A stretch of DNA of 16,338 bases from an uncultured Lachnospiraceae bacterium (GCA_947631755.1 CANRMO010000028.1:1-16338), one strand, 5' to 3'; shown: positions 5,963-13,382, counted from the first letter of the stretch. Notes: generated by a model not told the origin, from the sequence alone. Numbers and translations: made by a program.

Positions 5963-6940
5963 TTACGCCAGAGCAGCTGTCACAATCGCCATGGAATAGA
6001 CCTCAGATGCATTACAGCCTCTGGACAAATCGTTGATAGGCGCATTGAGGCCGAGCATGATAGGCCCGTAAGCCTCAAACCCACCCAGACGCTGGGCGAT
6101 CTTGTATCCGATATTTCCCGCATTGATGTCGGGGAAAATAAATGTATTCACCTGTCCCGCAACTTCATTTTCCGGACATTTTGTGCGGGCCACACGGGGC
6201 GAAACGGCGGCGTCAAACTGGATTTCCCCGGCAATCGGGAGATTTGGCATCTTCGCCTTAGTCTTCGCCGCTGCATTGCGCATTTTGTCCACATCTTCAC
6301 CGCTGCCAGAGCCAAAGGTTGAGTAGCTGAGGAAACCAACTTTGGGATCGATGCCGAAAACCTTCGCGCACTCCACGCACTCTGTCGCAATCTCGACCAG
6401 TTCATCCTCTGTTGGTTTGATGTTGATCGCGCAGTCACCCATGGCGAGAACTGTATTTCCACCTGTCGCCGACTCTTTTACCAGAATATAGCAGGATGAC
6501 ACGATCTTGTTCTGCGGCCTTGTCTTTATGATTTGCAGTGCCGGTCTCACTGTGTCTGCCGTAGAATAAGTGGCGCCCCCCAGAAGAGCGTCCGCCTTGC
6601 CCATCTTTACCAGCATGGTGCCAAAATAATTTCCCTGCCTGCAGATCTCCTTTGCTTTCTCCACAGTCATTCCCTTATCTTTTCGTATCTCATACAGACA
6701 TTCCGCCATCTCATCCAATTCCTCATAGTCCTCTGGATCGATGATATGCGCTCCCCGGATATTGAAACCGCTCTCCTCGGCAGACTTCGCGATCTCCTCC
6801 CTCTTTCCAAGCAGAATCGGCTCCAGAAAAGTACTGGCCAGAAGCCGGGAAGACGCCTCGAGGATCCGCGGGTCACTTCCCTCAGTAAACACGATCTTTT
6901 TAGGATTTTCTTTCAAAATACTGATTAATTTTCCAAACAT
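5963..6940 (-). CDS. pta: Phosphate acetyltransferase
   Basis: This 325-residue cytoplasmic enzyme interconverts acetyl-CoA and acetyl phosphate, feeding acetate and ATP formation in fermentation. Recognised motifs are IVFTEGSDPRIL (16-27), GGATYSTADTVRPALQ (121-136), GFLSYSTFGSG (202-212), GEIQFDAA (238-245), FPDINAGNIGYK (269-280) and PINDLSRGC (301-309). The length is that of the compact clostridial/Bacillus form, without the N-terminal extension of E. coli Pta. The start at 6940 follows GGAGGAG a few bases upstream. The frame is open to 6982, but that stretch covers the promoter. No acetate kinase gene follows, which is unusual since pta and ackA are often adjacent. The next gene, 71 bp downstream, is an acyltransferase. 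Confidence 0.95.
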   Translation of the reverse strand: MFGKLISILKENPKKIVFTEGSDPRILEASSRLLASTFLEPILLGKREEIAKSAEESGFNIRGAHIIDPEDYEELDEMAECLYEIRKDKGMTVEKAKEICRQGNYFGTMLVKMGKADALLGGATYSTADTVRPALQIIKTRPQNKIVSSCYILVKESATGGNTVLAMGDCAINIKPTEDELVEIATECVECAKVFGIDPKVGFLSYSTFGSGSGEDVDKMRNAAAKTKAKMPNLPIAGEIQFDAAVSPRVARTKCPENEVAGQVNTFIFPDINAGNIGYKIAQRLGGFEAYGPIMLGLNAPINDLSRGCNASEVYSMAIVTAALA

Positions 6941-6977
6941 AGCTCTCCTCCTGCATAATTCATTTTCTCTATCTATT

Positions 6978-7005
6978 ATCATAACAATTTTCGGAAAATT
7001 TACAA
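6978..7005 (-). promoter_or_regulatory. Candidate pta promoter containing a palindromic operator candidate
   Basis: On the minus strand TTGTAA (7000-7005) and TATGAT (6978-6983) are separated by 16 bp. The spacer is nearly filled by a palindrome, AATTTTC-G-GAAAATT (6986-7000), seven perfect pairs around one central base. A protein bound here would block RNA polymerase. The pta SD and start lie about 35 bp downstream. Confidence 0.55.
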
Positions 7006-7019
7006 GAGGAAAGTTGCTA

Positions 7020-7094
7020 AATTTTTATTCACAGATTTTTTATTCGCAGGATTTTTATTCTCAGGATTTTTATTCTCAGAATTTCTATTCTGTA
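7020..7094 (-). repeat. Five-copy 15-bp minisatellite spanning the stop of the Na/Pi cotransporter gene
   Basis: Coding-strand units are TACAGAATAGAAATT, CTGAGAATAAAAATC (twice), CTGCGAATAAAAAAT and CTGTGAATAAAAATT, occupying 7080-7094, 7065-7079, 7050-7064, 7035-7049 and 7020-7034. The cotransporter stop TAG (7085-7087) lies in the first unit. Each following unit carries TAA in the same frame, so termination is kept whatever the copy number. Confidence 0.85.
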
Positions 7095-8770
7095 TCACCA
7101 TTCTCCAGAAAAAACATCGCAACATTTTCACAGTGGTCCGCCACCCTCTCAAAGTTGATGGACAGCTCATTGATAAAAATCCCAATCTCCGGCGCACATT
7201 TCTCCTTTTTTATGCGCTTCATATTCTGTTTCTTTACCTCTTTATTGGTGCGGTCAATCTGATCCTCCATTCCCTCGATCTGCCGGGCGGCAGCGAGATC
7301 CCCGCTCACAAAAAAGCTGACAGTGACCTCCAGGATCCGCTGGACCTGGTCCATGTATCCCTCCATCTCTTCCACTGTCTTTTTAGGCCACTCCGCACGG
7401 CTCTTTGCGATCTTCTTTGCCTGATTCATAATATTGCAGGCGTGGTCCGCTATTCTCTCAAAATCGCGGATACAGTACAGCAGCAGGCTCACTCTCTGGC
7501 TGTCCTGCTCCAGCAGGATATGAGCGCTGATCTTACGGAGATATTCCGTAATCTGTTCCTCGTACTGATCGATCAGTTTCTCGGTCTTTTCCAGTTTGAT
7601 ATGATTTTTCTCCCGGTAATCGCCGACGCTCTTCATGGCAAGGGACATATTTTTCTTTGTCAGTTCTGCCATCTCATCCGCCGACCGCTTACACTGCTCG
7701 AGCGCCAGTGCCGGGGTGTCCAGAAAACGCACGTCCAGATTCGCAAACATCCTTTTTTCTTTCTGTTCCTCCCTCTCCCTCTCGTCCTCGCGCACAGTGA
7801 GCAGCGACAATTTTTCCAGCCCTTTTGAAAAGGGGAGCAGGATAACGGTAGCGCCGATATTAAAACAGCTGTGGATAAAAGCAATGCCAACAGCCCCGGC
7901 CGGCTGCCCCATAAACGAAAAATGCAGGATGGCATTGAGGCCGTAAAATACCAGCATAAATACTGTTGTGCCAATAATATTGAAATACAGGTGCACTAAA
8001 GCCGCTCTCCGGGCATTGCGGCTGGCGCCCACGGAAGAGAGCATTGCCGTCACACAGGTGCCGATATTCTGTCCCATGATAATCGGCAGTGCCGTGGCAT
8101 AGGGAAGGCTCCCTGTGGCGCAGAGCGCCTGCAGGATACCGACAGACGCAGAAGAGCTCTGGATCACAGCAGTCAGCAGCAAACCGGCCAGCATGCCGAG
8201 AAACGGATGGGAGAACGCAGTCAGGATACCAGTAAATTCCGGCACATCGGCAAGCGGCTCAACTGCACCGCTCATTGTCTCCATGCCGAACATAAGGACG
8301 GCAAAGCCGATCAGTATACTGCCGGTATCTCTTCTCTTCTCCGATTTTGCCGCCATAATCAGTATGATGCCGATAAGTGCCAGCACAGGCGTGAAAGACG
8401 AGGGTTTCAGCAGCCGGACAAACAGATTACTGCTCTCAATTCCCGTCAGGCTGAGCAGCCAGGACGTCACCGTCGTACCGATATTGGCACCCATGATCAC
8501 ACCTACCGCCTGGCCCAGTTTCATGATGCCGGAATTGACAAAACCGACCACTGTCACGGTCGTAGCCGAGGAGGACTGGATCACAGCAGTCACAGCCGCC
8601 CCAAGAAGCACCGCTTTTATGCGGTTGTCCGTCAGACGCTCAAGAACTCTCTCCAGACGCCCCCCCGACAGGCGGGTCAGGCCATCCCCCATAACATTCA
8701 TCCCATATAAAAAAAATGCCAGTCCCCCGACCAGTGTCAGGGCATTAAAAATCATCTCTGATACACTCAT
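7085..8770 (-). CDS. Na/Pi cotransporter family protein with PhoU-like C-terminal domain
   Basis: The product is 561 residues. The start at 8770 was chosen because GGAGG lies seven bases upstream; a longer frame starting at 8794 lacks an SD. The membrane half (1-330) contains the two inverted Na/Pi-cotransporter repeats, each with the signature QSSS: AVIQSSSATTVTVVGF (63-78) and AVIQSSSASVGILQAL (202-217). These are followed by GANIGTTVT and GQNIGTCVT. The C-terminal half (about 345-560) is soluble, alpha-helical and charged, resembling PhoU domains (IRDFERIADHACNI, NFERVADHCENVAMF). The family exports or imports phosphate with Na+, and the PhoU part is thought to tie activity to phosphate signalling. 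A Pho-box-like direct repeat upstream supports phosphate control. The gene ends inside a 15-bp tandem repeat. Confidence 0.93.
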   Translation of the reverse strand: MSVSEMIFNALTLVGGLAFFLYGMNVMGDGLTRLSGGRLERVLERLTDNRIKAVLLGAAVTAVIQSSSATTVTVVGFVNSGIMKLGQAVGVIMGANIGTTVTSWLLSLTGIESSNLFVRLLKPSSFTPVLALIGIILIMAAKSEKRRDTGSILIGFAVLMFGMETMSGAVEPLADVPEFTGILTAFSHPFLGMLAGLLLTAVIQSSSASVGILQALCATGSLPYATALPIIMGQNIGTCVTAMLSSVGASRNARRAALVHLYFNIIGTTVFMLVFYGLNAILHFSFMGQPAGAVGIAFIHSCFNIGATVILLPFSKGLEKLSLLTVREDEREREEQKEKRMFANLDVRFLDTPALALEQCKRSADEMAELTKKNMSLAMKSVGDYREKNHIKLEKTEKLIDQYEEQITEYLRKISAHILLEQDSQRVSLLLYCIRDFERIADHACNIMNQAKKIAKSRAEWPKKTVEEMEGYMDQVQRILEVTVSFFVSGDLAAARQIEGMEDQIDRTNKEVKKQNMKRIKKEKCAPEIGIFINELSINFERVADHCENVAMFFLENGDTE

Positions 8771-8821
8771 ACACAATCCTCCATCCGCATTCATTCCCCT
8801 GCTTTACTTTCTTTTTCTCAA

Positions 8822-8847
8822 AATATAAGATAACACAGTCAAGTAAA
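8822..8847 (-). promoter_or_regulatory. Candidate -10 region for the Na/Pi cotransporter gene
   Basis: On the minus strand TATCTT (8827-8832) and TATATT (8822-8827) overlap as possible -10 hexamers. TTTACT (8842-8847) is too close for a good -35, with a spacer of 14 or less. Poor -35 elements are usual for PhoP-activated promoters. Placement is tentative. Confidence 0.35.
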
Positions 8848-8862
8848 GACCAGAAATGATTG

Positions 8863-8881
8863 ATGTAAAATTTATGTAAAA
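8863..8881 (-). promoter_or_regulatory. Pho-box-like direct repeat upstream of the Na/Pi cotransporter gene
   Basis: On the minus strand TTTTACAT occurs twice (8874-8881 and 8863-8870) with an 11-bp period, giving TTTACA-N5-TTTACA. This is the layout known for Bacillus PhoP boxes, TT(A/T/C)ACA-like hexamers about 5 bp apart. It lies about 30 bp upstream of the candidate -10. The link to a phosphate transporter gene strengthens the reading. Confidence 0.55.
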
Positions 8882-8910
8882 TATACGTGTATCAGAGATG
8901 AATCCTGACA

Positions 8911-10098
8911 TTATTTCCCGTATGCCCTGGCCAGCGCGCGGAACGCGGGCAGTGAATTCTCGATCTGCTCTGTGCTGACACAGTATGAGATGCGCACAAA
9001 CCCCGGCGCGCCGAAACTGTCCGCCGGAACGAGCAGCAGTTCAAATTCCTTTGCCCTCTCAGAAAACGCCCCTGCGTCCTCTTCCAGCGCCTCCACAAAG
9101 AGGTAGAACGCGCCATCCGGCTTAACACAGTGATAACCGTACTCCGTCAGCGCTTTTAACAGGATATCTCTGTTTTTTTTGTAAACTGAGACATCCGCCA
9201 CCTGGCCCTGGCACCGTTTCACCACCTGCTGGAACAGGCTGGGCGCGCACACATACCCCAGCGCCCGCCCCGCGCCGCATATGGCCGCATAAATCTTTCT
9301 CCACTCCACCGCCCTGTCCGACACAGCGATATAGCCGATCCGCTCACCCGGCAGCGACAGCGACTTGCTATAAGAATAGCATACCAAAGTATTGTCATAA
9401 TAATTCATCAGATATGGCACTTTCACATCCCCGTACACAAGCTCCCGATAAGGTTCGTCCGAGATCAGAAAAATCGGGTGTCCGTACTCTCTCTGTTTTT
9501 CCTCCAGGATCCGGCACACATTCTGAATCCCCTCCTCCGTGATCACCACGCCCGACGGATTATTCGGAGAATTGAGGATAATCCCTTTCGTGTGCTCTGT
9601 GACCGCGGCCTCAAAAGCCTTTTCATCGATCTGAAAATCTCTCCGGTCACAGTCCACTGTGACAAATTTCGACCCGGTATTCTCGACAAACACACGGTAT
9701 TCCGGAAAAAACGGAGCAAACGTGATGAACTCATCCCCCTCCTCTGCCAGTGCTTTAAGAGAGATCGACAGGGAGGCCGCCGCCCCCACTGTGATGTAAA
9801 GACTGTCCGCCGTCAGCGTTGTCCCGTGCTGCCCATTGATATAGGCGGCAATGGCTTCCCGGAGTCCTGCGTCCCCCTGGGCAGACGTGTAGCCGTGGAG
9901 CAGAATCTCATCCTCATTTTCCAAAAGATCCATGGCGGCTTCCTTTACGCATGCCGGAGCCGGCACACTCGGATTCCCCAGGCTGAAATCAAAAACTTTA
10001 TCCTCTCCGATCTCTGCCTTCCTCTTTCTCCCAAATTCAAATAAATCTCTTATCACGGAACGATTTGTCCCGAGTTCCAACATCTTTTCTGATAGCAT
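8911..10098 (-). CDS. Pyridoxal-phosphate-dependent class I/II aminotransferase
   Basis: This 395-residue cytoplasmic fold-type I enzyme has the expected motifs: GNPSVPAPACV (41-51), HGYTSAQGDAGLREAIA (68-84), ILNSPNNPSG (174-183), ISDEPYREL (Asp214 and Tyr217, PLP contacts), SYSKSLSLPGERIGY (Lys245 Schiff-base lysine) and FVRISY (Arg369, substrate carboxylate). It resembles aspartate- and aromatic-type aminotransferases; the substrate cannot be told from the sequence. Start 10098 follows GGAGG with a five-base spacer. An in-frame ATG at 10128 would overlap the thiD stop as ATGA and add ten residues, but has only a weak SD. It is co-directional with thiD, 26 bp downstream, and no terminator follows before the cotransporter gene. 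Confidence 0.93.
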   Translation of the reverse strand: MLSEKMLELGTNRSVIRDLFEFGRKRKAEIGEDKVFDFSLGNPSVPAPACVKEAAMDLLENEDEILLHGYTSAQGDAGLREAIAAYINGQHGTTLTADSLYITVGAAASLSISLKALAEEGDEFITFAPFFPEYRVFVENTGSKFVTVDCDRRDFQIDEKAFEAAVTEHTKGIILNSPNNPSGVVITEEGIQNVCRILEEKQREYGHPIFLISDEPYRELVYGDVKVPYLMNYYDNTLVCYSYSKSLSLPGERIGYIAVSDRAVEWRKIYAAICGAGRALGYVCAPSLFQQVVKRCQGQVADVSVYKKNRDILLKALTEYGYHCVKPDGAFYLFVEALEEDAGAFSERAKEFELLLVPADSFGAPGFVRISYCVSTEQIENSLPAFRALARAYGK

Positions 10099-10124
10099 AA
10101 TACCCTCCATTTTTTCTCTTATAT

Positions 10125-10934
10125 TCATTCTTCCCGCACATCGAACGCAATCCTGTAGGCATGGTTCAGCGGCCCGCTTCCCTTCCCGAGATCCATCCCG
10201 TCCGCCAGTGCACCGGAAATATACTCTTTGGCCAGCCGCACAGCCTCCGCCACCGTCTCCCCCCTTGCCAGATAGGAGGCAATCGCACTGGACAGCGTAC
10301 AGCCAGTGCCGTGTGTATTTGGGTTGTCGATCCTTCGCCCGTAAAACCATCTCGGACCGCCGCTGTCATAGAGAAGATCATTGGCGTCATTCATGCTGTG
10401 GCCGCCCTTGCAGAGCACAGCACAGTGATACTGCCTGTAAATCTTTTCCGCCGCCTCCTGCATATCCTCCGGGGAACAAATTTCCATGTCCGCCAGCACT
10501 TCTGCCTCCGGTATGTTCGGCGTGACCAGCGCCGCCAGGGGGAGCAATTTCTCCTTCATGTCAGACACTGCCTCTCCCCTCGTAAGCGAAGCCCCGCTTG
10601 TCGCCACCATCACCGGGTCAACCACGATATTCTCCGCCCGGTATCCTGCCAGTTTCTCCGCTATGACCGCAATCAGATCCACCGATGATACCATTCCAAT
10701 CTTTACCGCGTCGGGCCGGATATCAGAAAAGACCGCATCTAGCTGCTCTGCGAGAAATTCCGGCGGCACTTCCATAATATCTGTAACCCCCGTAGTGTTC
10801 TGCGCTGTCAGGGCCGTGACCGCACTCATGGCATATACTCCGTTTGTGATCATTGTCTTAATATCCGCCTGGATCCCCGCCCCGCCGCTGCAGTCGCTCC
10901 CGGCTATTGTAAGCACAGTCTTTATCTCCCTCAT
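10125..10934 (-). CDS. thiD: Hydroxymethylpyrimidine/phosphomethylpyrimidine kinase
   Basis: This 269-residue ribokinase-fold enzyme phosphorylates HMP and HMP-phosphate for thiamine synthesis or salvage. Motifs are TIAGSDCSGGAGIQADIKT (9-27), ALTAQNTTGV (41-50, with Gln45 at the pyrimidine site), VVDPVMVATSG (104-114), TPNIPEAEVL (138-147), CKGGH (175-179) and the anion-hole HGTGCTLSSAIAS (208-220, Cys212). The length is normal. GGGAGG precedes the ATG by six bases. It follows a terminator ending the PAP2 gene and likely starts the thiD-aminotransferase unit. No TPP riboswitch or other thi gene is visible, so it may act in salvage or, as known for some homologues, on pyridoxine; that would sit well beside a PLP enzyme but is speculative. 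Confidence 0.94.
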   Translation of the reverse strand: MREIKTVLTIAGSDCSGGAGIQADIKTMITNGVYAMSAVTALTAQNTTGVTDIMEVPPEFLAEQLDAVFSDIRPDAVKIGMVSSVDLIAVIAEKLAGYRAENIVVDPVMVATSGASLTRGEAVSDMKEKLLPLAALVTPNIPEAEVLADMEICSPEDMQEAAEKIYRQYHCAVLCKGGHSMNDANDLLYDSGGPRWFYGRRIDNPNTHGTGCTLSSAIASYLARGETVAEAVRLAKEYISGALADGMDLGKGSGPLNHAYRIAFDVREE

Positions 10935-10970
10935 TCTGATCCTCCCCGCTCTGCAAAATTAAGTTTAAAA

Positions 10971-10994
10971 GGCGCGGGTTTTTCGCCCCGCACC
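10971..10994 (-). terminator. Rho-independent terminator after the PAP2 gene
   Basis: GGCGCGGG (10971-10978) pairs with CCCGCACC (10987-10994) across an eight-base loop: eight pairs, one of them G-U on the minus strand. On the minus strand it is followed by TTTTAAACTT. On the plus strand it is followed by T-rich sequence too, but no plus-strand gene ends here. Confidence 0.7.
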
Positions 10995-11004
10995 TTTTTC
11001 TTTT

Positions 11005-11676
11005 TCAATATTTTTCCCCGCTGTGGAGCAATGGATATCGGTTGGCCGGATTGCCGTACACAACTTTGTCGATCAGCAGGTATAGAGCGCCGGCTCCCAC
11101 AAAATCCAAAAATGAGTGCTGTTTCAGCGCCATTGTAGAAATACAGATCAGCACACAGACGACAAGGGACGCTATCCGGATCCCTTTTTTGTCCCTCAGT
11201 GCGCGACAGCGCCACAGCGCCATGTGCACAGCGAAAGAATTGTAGCAGTGTACGCTCGGGAATACGTTTGTGCTTGTATCTGTGGAATAGAGATGCGCCA
11301 CCAGCCGGGTAAATATATTATTATTCTCAAAAACTTCCGGCCGCATAGACTGGGCGTTCGGAAATACAGTACAAATGATCAGAGAGGCCGTCATCCCCAT
11401 GATCAGAGCTGCCGCGCACCGGAAAAAGTCTTCTTCGTATTTCGGCTGCAGCGCAAGAAATACCACACTGGCAGACACATATAAAAACCAAAAGAGATAC
11501 GGAACGATAAAGTATTCGCAGAACGGAATCCAGTCATCTACCACACAGTGCATATAATTGAACTCAACCGCAGTCCGTTTCTCCAGTGCGGTAAACCACA
11601 AAAAGTAAAAGGGAACATAACAAAAAGCCAGTGCGTATCTATGCCTCACCACGAAAATGCGGATTTTCTCAATCAT
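11005..11676 (-). CDS. PAP2-family (Aur1/Ipt1-like) membrane phosphatase/phosphotransferase
   Basis: This 223-residue integral membrane protein has about six hydrophobic segments (13-31, 53-76, 87-106, 145-155, 168-183 and 192-205). PAP2 motifs are present in the Aur1-like form: SMRPE (110-114) for C1, TNVFPSVHCYNSFA (136-149) for C2 with His143, and STMALKQHSFLD (180-191) for C3 with His187 and Asp191. The canonical C1 Lys (position 105 is Phe) and C3 Arg (position 181 is Thr) are absent. The ST form in C3 is, as far as I recall, normal in the Aur1/Ipt1-type PAP2 subgroup, so this is probably not decay. Such enzymes act on lipid phosphates or phospholipid head groups at the outer membrane face. 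SD GGAGG lies 11 bases upstream, somewhat far. A strong promoter lies upstream and a terminator follows. Confidence 0.85.
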   Translation of the reverse strand: MIEKIRIFVVRHRYALAFCYVPFYFLWFTALEKRTAVEFNYMHCVVDDWIPFCEYFIVPYLFWFLYVSASVVFLALQPKYEEDFFRCAAALIMGMTASLIICTVFPNAQSMRPEVFENNNIFTRLVAHLYSTDTSTNVFPSVHCYNSFAVHMALWRCRALRDKKGIRIASLVVCVLICISTMALKQHSFLDFVGAGALYLLIDKVVYGNPANRYPLLHSGEKY

Positions 11677-11776
11677 CTTTTAATCTTCCTCCCCTATATT
11701 TGTCTCAAAAACGGTATAAATAACTATGTTTCTCATCTGAACTGCATCTTTCATGGACACAATGCATGTGCCGCTG

Positions 11777-11807
11777 TTGTAAAGAATAACAGATAACATG
11801 GTATAAT
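11777..11807 (+). promoter_or_regulatory. Distal candidate promoter for pncB, overlapping the PAP2 promoter
   Basis: TTGTAA (11777-11782) and consensus TATAAT (11802-11807) are separated by 19 bp, with a TGG extended -10. The region lies almost entirely within the oppositely oriented PAP2 promoter. Confidence 0.45.
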
Positions 11808-11812
11808 GTCAA
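11783..11812 (-). promoter_or_regulatory. Promoter for the PAP2 gene
   Basis: On the minus strand, consensus TTGACA (11807-11812) and TATTCT (11783-11788) are separated by 18 bp. This implies a 5' leader of about 100 nt before the start codon at 11676. Confidence 0.6.
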
Positions 11813-11850
11813 GAGAATTAGCAGACAGGATGCCACAAAATCGCATTTGC

Positions 11851-11878
11851 TTGAAAAAATTGCCACTTATGTTATACT
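11851..11878 (+). promoter_or_regulatory. Proximal candidate promoter for pncB
   Basis: TTGAAA (11851-11856) and TATACT (11873-11878) are separated by 16 bp. The pncB start lies about 55 bp downstream, with GGAGG eight bases before the ATG. Confidence 0.55.
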
Positions 11879-11932
11879 TTATTATATCATTTTGCAGTTC
11901 CTATATTTTCTGAAAAACCGGAGGTATCACAG

Positions 11933-13381
11933 ATGGATAACCGCAATTTTACCCTTTTGACAGATTTCTACGAAATCACTATGATGCAGGGATATTTTAA
12001 AAATAATGCAAACGAACCAGTCGTTTTTGACATGTTTTACCGCCAGAACCCCGATGACGGCGGCTACGCAGTCTGCGCCGGGCTGGCACAGGTGATTGAC
12101 TATATCAAAAGCCTTCACTTTGACTACGATGACATTGACTATCTGAGAGGGCTGAATGTTTTTGAGGAAGACTTTTTAGATTATCTCGCGAGCTTCCACT
12201 TTACAGGAGATATTTACGCCATCCCGGAGGGCACGGTCGTCTTCCCGATGGAGCCGCTCGTAAAGGTGGTCGCCCCAGTCATGGAAGCGCAGCTGATCGA
12301 GACGGCTCTCCTTAATCTCATCAACCACCAGTCCCTGATCGCCACAAAGGCGAGCCGCGTCTGCTACGCGGCCCGGGGAGGCGCCGTCATGGAATTTGGA
12401 CTCCGCCGCGCCCAGGGGCCGGACGCGGGGACATTCGGGGCAAGAGCCGCGGTCATCGGAGGCTGTATCGGCACGAGCAATGTCATCTGCGCAAAAGACT
12501 ACGGTATCCCGCCGCTGGGAACCCACGCTCACAGCTGGATCATGAGTTTTGGCGACGAGCTGACCGCTTTCCGCAAATATGCAGAGCTCTATCCGCAAAA
12601 TACTACACTGCTCGTGGACACATACGATACACTGCACTCCGGCGTGCCCCATGCGATCCAGGTCTTCTCAGAGCTGCGGGAAAAAAATAAGATGCCGGAG
12701 AACTATGGCATACGGCTGGACAGCGGCGATCTGGCCTACCTCTCTAAAAAGGCGAGGAAAATGCTGGACGACGCCGGGTTCCAGGAGGCAGCGATCTGCG
12801 CCTCCAGTGATCTGGACGAATATCTGATCGACTCCCTTTTATCCCAGGGGGCGCGGATTGACTCCTGGGGCGTCGGCACAAATCTGATCACCTCCCGGAC
12901 TACCCCGGCTTTCGGCGGCGTATACAAACTGGCTGCCGTGGAAGGGACAGACGGCACAATGACGCCAAAGATCAAGCTCTCCGAAAACCCTGTCAAGATC
13001 ACAAATCCCGGCAACAAAACGGTTTACCGCATCTATGACAGAGAGACCGGAAAGATCCGCGCCGATTATATAACACTGGCAGAGGAAACATTCGATGAAG
13101 AAAAAGATCTGCTGCTTTTTGACCCGGTCGCTACCTGGAAAAAGACCAGGCTGGCGGGCGGCAGCTATAAAATGAAAGAAATCCTGATCCCCATCTTCCA
13201 GAATGGCCAGTGCGTCTATGAGACACCGGACGTCATGGAGATCCAGGCATACTGCAAAGAACAGATGGACACGCTCTGGGAGGAGAGCAGGCGTCTTGTC
13301 AATCCCCAGGCCGTCTATGTGGATCTGTCGGACCGCCTGTACGAGATGAAAAGAAATCTTCTGGACAATTTCAAATATTAA
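11933..13381 (+). CDS. pncB: Nicotinate phosphoribosyltransferase
   Basis: This 482-residue cytoplasmic enzyme converts nicotinate and PRPP to nicotinate mononucleotide in the Preiss-Handler route to NAD. The N-terminal signature LLTDFYEITMMQGY (8-21) is typical. The catalytic phosphorylatable His is in LGTHAHSW; His200 aligns with the active-site His of characterised NAPRTases. Other conserved parts are ATKASRV (137-143), EFGLRRAQGPDAG (154-166), VDTYDTLHSGV (228-238), RLDSGDLAYLS (261-271) and the VGTNLITSR phosphoribosyl-binding segment. The length matches the long bacterial form. It is the only gene of its strand in this part, with its own promoter candidates and a strong terminator, so it is monocistronic. 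Confidence 0.95.
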   Translation: MDNRNFTLLTDFYEITMMQGYFKNNANEPVVFDMFYRQNPDDGGYAVCAGLAQVIDYIKSLHFDYDDIDYLRGLNVFEEDFLDYLASFHFTGDIYAIPEGTVVFPMEPLVKVVAPVMEAQLIETALLNLINHQSLIATKASRVCYAARGGAVMEFGLRRAQGPDAGTFGARAAVIGGCIGTSNVICAKDYGIPPLGTHAHSWIMSFGDELTAFRKYAELYPQNTTLLVDTYDTLHSGVPHAIQVFSELREKNKMPENYGIRLDSGDLAYLSKKARKMLDDAGFQEAAICASSDLDEYLIDSLLSQGARIDSWGVGTNLITSRTTPAFGGVYKLAAVEGTDGTMTPKIKLSENPVKITNPGNKTVYRIYDRETGKIRADYITLAEETFDEEKDLLLFDPVATWKKTRLAGGSYKMKEILIPIFQNGQCVYETPDVMEIQAYCKEQMDTLWEESRRLVNPQAVYVDLSDRLYEMKRNLLDNFKY

Positions 13382-13382
13382 G

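Larger units (their letters stand above)
8752..8901. repeat. Perfect 15-bp inverted repeat flanking the Na/Pi cotransporter promoter
   Basis: TCATCTCTGATACAC (8752-8766) is the exact reverse complement of GTGTATCAGAGATGA (8887-8901). The first arm covers codons 2-6 of the cotransporter; the second lies just after the aminotransferase stop. The Pho-box-like repeat and the candidate promoter lie between the arms. Confidence 0.9.

Noticed and set aside
5624..6322. 232-residue plus-strand open frame
   Set aside because: It lies antisense to the acyltransferase gene start and pta, with low-complexity composition and no recognisable domain; it is a shadow in GC-rich DNA.
7020..7094. CRISPR-like array
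   Set aside because: Units are 15 bp and directly adjacent with no spacers, so this is a simple tandem repeat.
7000..7197. 65-residue minus-strand frame with ENKNP-like repeats
   Set aside because: It is out of frame with the cotransporter and arises from reading the 15-bp minisatellite; no SD supports it.
8115..8828. 237-residue plus-strand open frame
   Set aside because: It is antisense to the clearly recognised Na/Pi cotransporter; Ser/Thr/Pro-rich with no family match.
10099..10350. Long N-terminal extension of the aminotransferase frame
   Set aside because: It overlaps the 3' end of thiD in another frame, and the added residues do not resemble aminotransferases. Start 10098 has GGAGG.
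10935..11004. Possible TPP riboswitch ahead of thiD
   Set aside because: Only 70 bp are available and they hold the PAP2 terminator; no TPP-aptamer consensus such as CTGAGA is present.
11005..11676. PAP2 gene as a decayed enzyme because C1 Lys and C3 Arg are missing
   Set aside because: The His/Asp residues are intact and the ST form of C3 fits the Aur1/Ipt1-like subgroup; the frame is intact.
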